Shown here piece after piece: positions 1 to 6,328 of a stretch of DNA of 12,922 bases (positions within the stretch are counted from its first letter, which is position 1; the number at the start of each line of letters is the position of its first letter). Under the pieces are notes generated by a model, which had not been told where the DNA came from, searched no databases, and saw only the letters and a program-made list of their open reading frames with translations. Origin of the DNA: Desulfarculus sp. (lineage in GTDB: Bacteria; Desulfobacterota; Desulfarculia; Desulfarculales; Desulfarculaceae); assembly GCA_020216625.1 (NCBI GenBank), contig JAIUYB010000016.1, positions 1 to 12,922 of the forward strand. The letters are read 5' to 3'. The position numbers and the translations under genes were made by a program.

Positions 1-435
1 CCCATACTTGGAAATGGGCTCCAGGAGGGTTTCCTCGGTGCAGTAGACCTCGCCGCTCTTGGTGCCATAACCGCTGTTGGTGGTGGGATAGATCATCAGC
101 TGTCCCGCGCCGCGCAGACCGTTGATCATGGTCAGCGCGTCGTGGTTGACCGACTCGGCGGTCCAGGGATCGCGGGCGCAGGCCGGGGCCCCCACCACCG
201 CGGCCAGGGGGATGATCACGTCGACCGACTTGACCAGGGAGGCCATCAGAGCCCGGTCCCGGGCGTCGCCAAAGACGAAATCGAAGTCGGGATTGGCGCA
301 GAGGTGGAACAGACTGCGCTGGCCATAGAGCAGGTTGTCCAGGGCGGTGACGGCGAAGCCCCGCGCCAAGAGGTGCTCGCAAAGGATGGAACCCAGATAT
401 CCCGCCGCCCCGGTGACCAAAACCTTCGTGGGCAT
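1..435 (-). CDS. NAD-dependent epimerase/dehydratase, N-terminal part (cut by window edge)
   Basis: The first 145 codons of an extended short-chain dehydrogenase/reductase are visible; the rest lies left of the window. The protein begins MPTKVLVTGAAGYLG, a beta strand followed by the GxxGxxG dinucleotide-binding loop at residues 9-15. An acidic end of beta 2 (ALDN), a GDARD segment, a PLAAVVG strand and the PTTNSGYG strand carrying the catalytic Ser/Thr follow. Tyr144 in SKYG is probably the catalytic Tyr of YxxxK; its Lys would fall just outside. The start codon at 435-433 is preceded by AGGGAGGT, a strong ribosome binding site. A consensus sigma-54 promoter lies about 100 bases upstream on the same strand. 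Family members make or interconvert nucleotide sugars in the cytoplasm. The exact substrate cannot be told from this part, but the glycan neighbourhood fits a sugar-nucleotide enzyme. Confidence 0.93.
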   Translation of the reverse strand, partial: MPTKVLVTGAAGYLGSILCEHLLARGFAVTALDNLLYGQRSLFHLCANPDFDFVFGDARDRALMASLVKSVDVIIPLAAVVGAPACARDPWTAESVNHDALTMINGLRGAGQLMIYPTTNSGYGTKSGEVYCTEETLLEPISKYG

Positions 436-537
436 GCCCGACCTCCCTGTGGTTATGCCATGCACCCGATTTCTTGATGAGCCGGCCCCCAAGGCCGACC
501 GCCGGGCGTCCCGGCTTGGCGATCTGGACGGCAATCG

Positions 538-554
538 AGCAAGGACCGTGCCAT
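538..554 (-). promoter_or_regulatory. Sigma-54 (RpoN) promoter for the epimerase gene
   Basis: Read on the minus strand, positions 553 to 538 spell TGGCACGGTCCTTGCT. This matches the known -24/-12 consensus TGGCACG-N4-TTGC(A/T) at every specified base, with the required GG-N10-GC spacing. The start point predicted from the -12 element is near 527, leaving a leader of about 92 bases before the ATG at 435. It lies in a non-coding region and points at the epimerase gene. The match is seen directly; promoter activity is inferred. Confidence 0.82.
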
Positions 555-1038
555 GGGCCATGAGTCCGCCGCCGGATCAAACGGATGGCGCCCCTGGCCA
601 ACCATGATCGAGAATGGGTGCCCCCGGTTGATGCCAAGGCCCGCGAGCGGCCAGAGGGGATTGAGCGGATGACAACGCCAGCAGGACAAAAACCCCCGCT
701 TGGAACCGGCTGGGCCGGACTTGGGAGCCAGGGGCGGCCAAGACAGGAATGGCAAACCAGGTCAGGCCGATCCTCCCACCTTGGCCCTTGACATGCCCCG
801 ACAAATTATTGGCGCTGTTCGCCGGGCAGGACAAAATGGCCCCCCTGCGGCCTAGGCTGGCATTTTTTACCCACCAACCCGGCCCACCGACCCGCAGCGG
901 CCACATTTCATCCCAGGGCCAAGTTTCAACAGGCCGGAACGGGGCCCGCGTTGACCGGGAAGGATTGAATCTGGCTCTTCCGGTCTGGCTGGCGGATAGC
1001 CCGGGGCGGTCTGATTGGGCCGGGTCCGAGGCATGGCC

Positions 1039-1055
1039 TTGGCGCATGTCTTGCA
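1039..1055 (+). promoter_or_regulatory. Sigma-54 (RpoN) promoter for the 1385-aa glycosyltransferase gene
   Basis: The plus strand reads TTGGCGCATGTCTTGCA, with GG at 1041-1042, ten bases, then GC at 1053-1054. This matches 11 of 13 specified bases of TTGGCACG-N4-TTGC(A/T). The predicted start is near 1066, giving a leader of about 72 bases to the ATG at 1138. No convincing sigma-70 pair with correct spacing was seen nearby. Confidence 0.75.
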
Positions 1056-1137
1056 TCTTAGCTTAGGAATAATCCAGGCCAGCCAGCGGACGGGTTGGCG
1101 ACCGGCATTACCAGCCCGGCCTTAAGAGGACAAAGCC

Positions 1138-4100
1138 ATGGCTCACAAATCCAAGTCCAAGGGTCGCCACCTGGCCTCAACCGCCCAATCCGGCACCCCG
1201 AGGCCGGCCCAAATCTTCCTGGCCCTCGGCCCATGGCTTGCCGACACCCGCTGGCTCTGCCTGGCCCTGGCCAGCCGGGGCGATGTTTTTGTCAGCCACG
1301 GTCACCATCCCTTGGACAGCCTCATGGGCGACCTCCAAGCCCGCGAGGATGGCGATGACGAGTCATACTTCATCGCCGGCGCACAACTGGCCGACATCTA
1401 CGCCTGCAACCGCCTGGACCAGATACTGGCCGCCTATCAGCGGGCCATGCCAGACGCGGCGGCGTATGGCAACCTGGGCGGCTTCACCGTCACCAGCCTG
1501 TTGGAAAAGGCCAGACCCCTCAGCAAGCTGGCGGACATAAACCTCCTGAATCTGACCCGCCACCCGGTGCTCCAAATCGACACCACCTTCCGCTTGGTGC
1601 AAAGGGCCAAGGCCCATCCCCAGGTCTACAAGCATTACGCCGAGTCAATGTTTCCCGAGGCTCTAAACCAGGTTCCGGCGATCAAACCGCTCGGCCAGAA
1701 ACAGCCGGCCGACCAGTTCCTGGCCTTCGTGGTCAGTTGCTACCGCGCGCGTCTCTCCGCCAACGAGTGCTACTTTCCCCTCTGTCGCCATGTGCGCATG
1801 GAGCAATTGCAGGGCGACCTGGCGGCCCTGACCGACTTCTGCGAAACCCTGACCGGCCTGGAGTACCAGCCCCAGCTCCTGGAGCCGCTGCTGCGGGAGA
1901 GAGCCAGCCATCGCCAGCGCGGAGGCCATGGCGACCGCGACCCACGCCAGGTCCACCAATCCTGGGCCCCCTGGCAACGGGACCTGGCCCGCCTGATCAT
2001 CCCCGCCCACCTGGTGGACGAGGCCGAGGCCCTGGGTTACGAAGTGGACATGCTGCGGCCTGGTGGCACCAAGTCCCCCTCGGCCCGGCCCCAGATTGGG
2101 CCGCCGGTGGAGCCGATGAACGACGAGTTGGGACTCATGTTCGCCGCCGGCAACTATGCCGGAGTGGTGCTGGCTGGCCAAACCGACCGCTGGGAGCACC
2201 ATGCCGCCTTGGGGCTGATCGGACGCACTGACGACGCCCTGGCTGGGCTCCGGAGGTTCGATCATCAACAGGCACGCTTCTATGAGGGCGTAGCCCTGTG
2301 GATTGGCGAACGCGACCAGGAGGCCCTTGCCATCCTGCGCCACATCCCCACCGACCACGCCCGCAATCTCTGCGCCCTGATCCTAAAGCCCCGGATCGAG
2401 GTCTTGAGCCAACTACCCGGAGATCGCATGCACGGCTCGTCGGACTTCGTCTCCTTCCTGTCCCAAATCGACCACTTCCGCGTACGCAACATCTCAAGCC
2501 ACTCCTTGGATTTGCCCCTTGACCCCGAGGCCCAGGTGGAAGACTACCTGGAGCCCGAGGGACCGCCGGACTTCTACATGGCCAAAATGGTGGAGTGGTG
2601 CCTGCCGCCGGCCAACCTCACGGACCTGGATTGCCCCATCTTCGGGCACACCGGCGACTACGATCTGCACATCCAGGCCACCCTGTCCTGGCTGGGGGCC
2701 TTCGACGAGCTCGTGGTCAGCGACCAGACCGAGTGGACCGATGTCTCCCGCCTGACCCCGGCGCCGGTCTCGACCTTCCCCAAGACCTTTGGTATACGGC
2801 CGGACCTGCCCCCGGTCCCCCAGGGCGAACGTCCCCTGCACGTGTTCCAGTCCGGCACCCTGCTGCACCCCTACCACCCCGATAAAGTGCCGTGCATGAT
2901 TCAAGCCCTGCGGCTGCCAATGGATAACCAGACCTGGATGGCCGACTGCTTCATACTCCCCGAGCAGTACAACGAGGTGCTGGGGAGCACCCGGGCCACC
3001 TACACCTTCGTGCGCCATCCCGGGGCCATGCCCACCCGGGGCCTGGAGGCCCTGGCCATGGGCTGCGCGGTGGTGACCCAGGAGGGCAGCTCCCTGACCC
3101 TGTTCGCCGGGGAAGAGGAAGGCGTCCTGACTTATGCCGGGCGCGGAGACGACCTGCGCCAGGCGTTGAGCCGCATCACCAGCCACTGGCGTGAATTTCA
3201 GCCCCGCGCCCTGAAGGGATCCCAAATCATCCGGCGGGAGTTCAGCCTGCCGAAGGTGGCTTCGCAATACTTGCGCTATCTCACCTTCCTGGCGGCCAAG
3301 CCCCGCCCGCCGCGTCAGTCCCGCCCTCCGGCCCAACTCGAGGCCAAACGCATGGTGATTGCCAAGGGCTGGCTGCCCGGTGGACCGGGCCTGGTGGAAA
3401 GAGTCACCCGGGCCAACCAGGCCCGCTGGGAGGCCCGCCTGCGGGACGGTCCGGCCGACCTAACGACCTACATCGACCTGGGCCGGGAGTTGGTGCTGCA
3501 ATATATCTACGACTTCACTCCCCGGGCGACGAGCTTTTTGGGCGCGCCGGCTCGTCGGCGGGACCTGGCGCGGGGCTTGGAGGTGATGCGCCAAGGCCTG
3601 GTGCGCCATCCGGACTCCCTGGCCCTGCGCTTCAACTTCATCCGCGCCTGCCTGCACCTGGGCCAGCCCCAGGAGGTCCACGAGGGTCTGGAGCTGTTGG
3701 TGGACACCCTGGCCTCGCCGGCGGAAGCCTGGCGCTTGGCCCCTATGGACGACGTGTTCCCCTGGGACTTCTTTAGCACCTTCTTCAACTACCGCGCCTA
3801 CTTTGACTTGGTCACCCGGCATTTCACCCATGGCGCGGAGGTCGAGAGCGAGTTGGTCAAGCTGATCCAGGCCTCGCTCTGGCACTATTACGCTCGGTAC
3901 AGCCAGGATCCGAGCCACGCCGCCCGGGCGGCCAACCTGGACCCAGGGTTCTGTTTCTACCGTTATCACTTGGCCCAGACCCTGCTGGCCGCCGGGGGAG
4001 CTCAGAACATCGCCCTGGCCGGTGACCTCCTGACCCAGGTGGCGGGCGAGATGCTGCTTTTCGAGGAAGCCTTCGCCATGCTGCAGGAGTTGGAGAGACG

Positions 4101-5295
4101 GGGGCTTCATCAATCCAAGAACGGCAGGCAGTTGACCCGCTTCGCGCAAAAGCTCCATCAGAGCCATCAGATAAGCATCAATACCAAGATGCCCAAAGCC
4201 CAGACGCAGTGGAAGGATTTCTCTCTACAACCTTACGCCGGCCACCTGCCGCGGCCCGAGCCAGTTCCCGCCTATCATGTCTCCAGCGACCGCCAGGAGC
4301 AGATCAGCATCCTGATCCCCACCCTAAACCGGCCGGACTTCCTCTGGCGGGCCTTGAACCACTATCAAGGCCTGGGCTTCCGGGGCTGGATCATCATCGG
4401 CGATTCCAGCTCGCCCGAGACCCTGGCCATCAACCGCCGCCATCTGACCCAGTTGGACCCCCGCCTCAAGGTGCTGCACCTGCACCTGCCCTCCCCGCCT
4501 TACCTGCACGACGGCATGTGCCAGAAGGAGATGGTCCGCCGGGCGGCGACCCCCTATGTGGTCTATGCCGGCGACGACGACCTCTTGGTGCCTTCCGGGC
4601 TGGAGCGCTGCGTGGAGTTCCTGGAGACCCATCCGGATTTCGTCTCCGCCCACGGGATTCGGGCCAACGTAAGCGTGGAAAATAACCGGGTCTGGGGCAA
4701 GGTGACCCACGCCCATCTGCTGCTGGAGCCGGACATGCTCTCCGACTCGGCCACGGAGCGGCTGGAATACTACATGCGCGCGGGTTTCTCCACCCAATAC
4801 TATGTCCATCGCCGACAGGCCTGGCGCACGATGTACGAACAGGTGGGGCAGGTGCCCCTGCGCTACCTGGGGCCGGAGGTGCTGCCCTGCTGCCTGAGCG
4901 TGGCGCAGGGCAAGAGCAAGTCCCTGGAGCACCTGACCGTGGTCTTCCAGGAGCACCAGGACAAGGTTTTCAGCATCAAGAAAAACCTGATGATCGACCT
5001 GATCAACCATCCGGACTGGGCCCGGTCCATTGCTTGGATCCAAAAACAAGTGGTGGAGTTTCTCGGCCGCAACAATGGGGTTGACCAAGCCGAGGCGAAC
5101 CGTGTCTTCCACCGCGAGCTTTGGCTGCACCTTACCCGCATCATGATCGGACAGTACAACCTCGTGCATGAGGGCAAGAAGGCCAGCCCGGTCGTCAACC
5201 AGTTGCCCGACCTGCTCGCCGCCAGCAATCCTCTGCACCGGGATTTCATGGTCGCCCTGGCGGCCTTCACCAAGCCACCGGCCGCGACGGCCTGA
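1138..5295 (+). CDS. Multidomain protein: sulfotransferase-like + GT-B-like + TPR-like + GT2-like glycosyltransferase (1385 aa)
   Basis: The ATG has AAGAGGA seven bases upstream. Residues about 22-310 look like a PAPS-dependent sulfotransferase: an opening strand/loop at 26-40, LTRHPVLQID at 139-148 resembling the 3'-phosphate site (R141, with T149 where Ser is usual), RMEQL from 220, and WAPWQRDLARLIIP (276-289), a common C-terminal signature. The 5'-phosphosulfate loop reads GPWLADTRWL rather than a KxGTTW form, so activity is uncertain. Residues about 330-420 are helical. Residues 500-720 resemble a GT-B retaining glycosyltransferase, with PTRGLEALAMGCAVVTQEG at 632-650. Residues about 750-1040 are TPR-like helices. 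Residues 1055-1385 form a GT-A domain starting ISILIPTLNRPDF, with the metal/nucleotide-binding triad AGDDD (D1146-D1148), close to the TIGR00180-type glycosyltransferases. No signal peptide or membrane segment is seen, so it is probably cytosolic or membrane-associated. It likely builds and perhaps sulfates a surface glycan. The domain reading comes from motifs by eye. Confidence 0.88.
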   Translation: MAHKSKSKGRHLASTAQSGTPRPAQIFLALGPWLADTRWLCLALASRGDVFVSHGHHPLDSLMGDLQAREDGDDESYFIAGAQLADIYACNRLDQILAAYQRAMPDAAAYGNLGGFTVTSLLEKARPLSKLADINLLNLTRHPVLQIDTTFRLVQRAKAHPQVYKHYAESMFPEALNQVPAIKPLGQKQPADQFLAFVVSCYRARLSANECYFPLCRHVRMEQLQGDLAALTDFCETLTGLEYQPQLLEPLLRERASHRQRGGHGDRDPRQVHQSWAPWQRDLARLIIPAHLVDEAEALGYEVDMLRPGGTKSPSARPQIGPPVEPMNDELGLMFAAGNYAGVVLAGQTDRWEHHAALGLIGRTDDALAGLRRFDHQQARFYEGVALWIGERDQEALAILRHIPTDHARNLCALILKPRIEVLSQLPGDRMHGSSDFVSFLSQIDHFRVRNISSHSLDLPLDPEAQVEDYLEPEGPPDFYMAKMVEWCLPPANLTDLDCPIFGHTGDYDLHIQATLSWLGAFDELVVSDQTEWTDVSRLTPAPVSTFPKTFGIRPDLPPVPQGERPLHVFQSGTLLHPYHPDKVPCMIQALRLPMDNQTWMADCFILPEQYNEVLGSTRATYTFVRHPGAMPTRGLEALAMGCAVVTQEGSSLTLFAGEEEGVLTYAGRGDDLRQALSRITSHWREFQPRALKGSQIIRREFSLPKVASQYLRYLTFLAAKPRPPRQSRPPAQLEAKRMVIAKGWLPGGPGLVERVTRANQARWEARLRDGPADLTTYIDLGRELVLQYIYDFTPRATSFLGAPARRRDLARGLEVMRQGLVRHPDSLALRFNFIRACLHLGQPQEVHEGLELLVDTLASPAEAWRLAPMDDVFPWDFFSTFFNYRAYFDLVTRHFTHGAEVESELVKLIQASLWHYYARYSQDPSHAARAANLDPGFCFYRYHLAQTLLAAGGAQNIALAGDLLTQVAGEMLLFEEAFAMLQELERRGLHQSKNGRQLTRFAQKLHQSHQISINTKMPKAQTQWKDFSLQPYAGHLPRPEPVPAYHVSSDRQEQISILIPTLNRPDFLWRALNHYQGLGFRGWIIIGDSSSPETLAINRRHLTQLDPRLKVLHLHLPSPPYLHDGMCQKEMVRRAATPYVVYAGDDDLLVPSGLERCVEFLETHPDFVSAHGIRANVSVENNRVWGKVTHAHLLLEPDMLSDSATERLEYYMRAGFSTQYYVHRRQAWRTMYEQVGQVPLRYLGPEVLPCCLSVAQGKSKSLEHLTVVFQEHQDKVFSIKKNLMIDLINHPDWARSIAWIQKQVVEFLGRNNGVDQAEANRVFHRELWLHLTRIMIGQYNLVHEGKKASPVVNQLPDLLAASNPLHRDFMVALAAFTKPPAATA

Positions 5296-5336
5296 AGGCG
5301 AGGAGCCAGAACCAGCGCGGATAAAGTCGGGCCTCT

Positions 5337-5371
5337 GGTTGGGACCCCCGCGGGCCAACCCATGGTTTTTT
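5337..5371 (+). terminator. Rho-independent terminator after the 1385-aa gene
   Basis: GGTTGG (5337-5342) pairs with CCAACC (5355-5360). The stem continues as CCC/GGG past a two-base bulge and closes on a four-base loop. Five bases later comes a run of six T (5366-5371). It lies about 40 bases past the stop at 5295 and before the convergent cysC gene. The opposite strand has no T-run, so I read it as acting on the plus strand only. An alternative small hairpin AACC-CAT-GGTT abuts the same T-run. Confidence 0.6.
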
Positions 5372-5429
5372 AGGAGGGAAGAAAGTTCGCCAGGCGTGGC
5401 CGCGGGCCCGGAGCTGCCTTGGGCCGAGT

Positions 5430-5960
5430 TTAGGCCGGCACCAGGCCGCGCTCGGCCATGAAATTCCAAATCAGCCCCACCGCCTCCTCCACCGACCAAC
5501 GCTCGGTGTCGATCACCAAATCCGGCGCGGCCGGTGTCTCGAAGGGAGCCCCCACCCCGGTCAGGTCCAAGATCTGACCCAGTCGGGATTTCCGGTAAAG
5601 CCCCTTGGGATCGCGGCGCATGCATTCTTCCAGGCTGCAGCGGACGAAACACTCATAATAGGGCAGGCCGCGCATGATCCGACGCACCTGGTCGCGGTTC
5701 TTCTCGTAAGGGGTTATGAAGGCGGCCATGACCGTAACCCCGGCCTCCACCAGGATGCGTCCCACCTCGGCGGTGCGGCGAATGTTCTCGTGCCGATCCT
5801 CGGGCGTGAAGCCCAGGTCCCGGTTCAAGCCCGCGCGCAGGATGTCGCCGTCCAGGACCTGGACCTTGACGCCAGCGCCGGCCAGCTTGCGGCTCATGGC
5901 CTGGGCCAGGGTCGATTTGCCGCTGCCTGGCAGGCCATAGAACCAGAGCAGACCCTGCAT
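5430..5960 (-). CDS. cysC: Adenylylsulfate (APS) kinase
   Basis: This enzyme phosphorylates adenosine 5'-phosphosulfate with ATP to give PAPS, the universal sulfate donor. The protein is 176 residues from the chosen start and nearly all family motifs are present: P-loop GLPGSGKST (9-17), LDGD (36-39), LGFTPEDRHENIRR (49-62), the FITPY motif (81-85), RDPKGLY (116-122) and the C-terminal LTGVGAPFE. I chose the ATG at 5960 because GGAGG (5976-5972) lies 11 bases upstream and the protein then begins MQGLLWFYG, as compact CysC proteins do. An in-frame ATG at 6014 would add 18 residues but has a poorer ribosome binding site. The gene is stand-alone: no sulfurylase (cysN/cysD/sat) or PAPS reductase is visible. 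It converges on the gene with the sulfotransferase-like domain, which suggests PAPS for sulfation rather than for assimilation. Confidence 0.95.
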   Translation of the reverse strand: MQGLLWFYGLPGSGKSTLAQAMSRKLAGAGVKVQVLDGDILRAGLNRDLGFTPEDRHENIRRTAEVGRILVEAGVTVMAAFITPYEKNRDQVRRIMRGLPYYECFVRCSLEECMRRDPKGLYRKSRLGQILDLTGVGAPFETPAAPDLVIDTERWSVEEAVGLIWNFMAERGLVPA

Positions 5961-6129
5961 GGGTGGAGTAGCCTCCAAATGGTTGACCTCCAGCCTCGCG
6001 AGATTCCAGCGCATGGACCACCAGGAAGGCGGCGACGGTTCGGGATGAGGCCGGCATTCATTGTAGCCCTGGAATCACTCCATGGCCCCTGGGCCGTCCC
6101 GGTTTTTTCGCGGGCTCCTTGATTCGAGT

Positions 6130-6146
6130 CCGGCCAGCCTGGCCGG
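6130..6146. repeat. Perfect 17-bp palindrome, possible operator or enhancer site
   Basis: CCGGCCAG, a central C, then CTGGCCGG: eight-base arms that are exact reverse complements. It lies in non-coding DNA, 104 bases upstream of the -24 GG of the sigma-54 promoter, a distance typical for bacterial enhancer-binding-protein sites. GC-rich DNA yields such palindromes by chance fairly often, and no T-run follows, so it is not a terminator. Confidence 0.4.
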
Positions 6147-6247
6147 GGCAGCCAGCGACCACGGCGGGACTTCTCCCGAGCCTTTTTGGTGGGACCAGCT
6201 CCGCGACGCGCCCCAGGAAGGCGTTAGCCATCCTTTCCGACAGAGTT

Positions 6248-6264
6248 TAGGCACGTTACTTGCT
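6248..6264 (+). promoter_or_regulatory. Sigma-54 (RpoN) promoter for the GT2-rfbFGH operon
   Basis: The sequence TAGGCACGTTACTTGCT matches TTGGCACG-N4-TTGC(A/T) at 12 of 13 specified bases (A for T at 6249), with GG at 6250-6251 and GC at 6262-6263, exactly ten bases apart. The predicted start is near 6275, leaving a leader of about 54 bases before the ATG at 6329. All following genes are close or overlapping, so this is probably the promoter of the whole operon. Confidence 0.82.
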
Positions 6265-6318
6265 TCTTAATTGTCACGAGTGCAGATTTTTCCGCCAACG
6301 GCTCCCCGGTGCCAAGTT

Positions 6319-6322
6319 GGAG
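6319..6322 (+). promoter_or_regulatory. Ribosome binding site deciding the GT2 start
   Basis: GGAG lies six bases before the ATG at 6329. The upstream in-frame TTG at 6260 lies between the -24 and -12 promoter elements and would not be on the transcript. The later ATG at 6365 has no well-spaced site. Confidence 0.65.
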
Positions 6323-6328
6323 AGGCGC

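Larger units (their letters stand above)
436..1137. other. Divergent intergenic regulatory region (no gene seen)
   Basis: About 700 bases separate two divergent genes. Open frames here read as Pro/Arg/Gly-rich low-complexity peptides without ribosome binding sites or domain motifs, so I call no gene. The region holds two outward-facing sigma-54 elements (minus strand 538-554; plus strand 1039-1055). Between them lies roughly 480 bases that could host enhancer-binding-protein sites. Candidate sites are an interrupted palindrome CCGGC-TGG-GCCGG (706-718) and an 11-base direct repeat GCAGGACAAAA (681-691 and 826-836). The middle has islands of AT-rich sequence (801-810, 860-867) unlike the surrounding GC-rich DNA. 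Confidence 0.7.
5961..6328. other. Divergent intergenic region between cysC and the glycosyltransferase operon
   Basis: About 370 bases without a supportable gene. On the plus strand a sigma-54 element (6248-6264) serves the downstream operon. A perfect 17-base palindrome at 6130-6146 lies about 100 bases upstream of it, where an activator could bind. For cysC the only hint on the minus strand is TACAAT (6065-6060), a good -10 match but without a recognisable -35 box at 16-18 bases. No sigma-54 element was found for cysC. Confidence 0.6.

Noticed and set aside
501..515. Hairpin GCCGGG-CGT-CCCGGC
   Set aside because: No T-run follows on either strand and it lies in the predicted leader side of divergent promoters, so it is not supported as a terminator.
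781..797. Another GG-N10-GC match, TTGGCCCTTGACATGCC, also containing TTGACA
   Set aside because: It matches only about 9 of 13 sigma-54 positions, lies 340 bases from the gene, and the TTGACA has no -10 box at proper spacing. The element at 1039-1055 is better and closer.
577..1056. Minus-strand open frame of 159 codons in the intergenic region
   Set aside because: Its product is Pro/Arg/Gly/Ser-rich without any recognisable fold, has no ribosome binding site, and overlaps the plus-strand sigma-54 element.
4324..5652. Minus-strand open frame of 442 codons
   Set aside because: It is antisense to the GT-A domain and runs into cysC in another frame. High GC in third positions makes such antisense frames long; the product has no motif.
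5961..6014. ATG at 6014 as start of cysC (adds 18 residues)
   Set aside because: There is no good ribosome binding site before it, whereas GGAGG precedes the ATG at 5960. It remains a possible alternative.
6260..6328. TTG at 6260 as start of the GT2 gene (adds 23 residues)
   Set aside because: The codon lies within the sigma-54 promoter, upstream of the predicted transcript start, has no ribosome binding site, and the added residues do not resemble the family.
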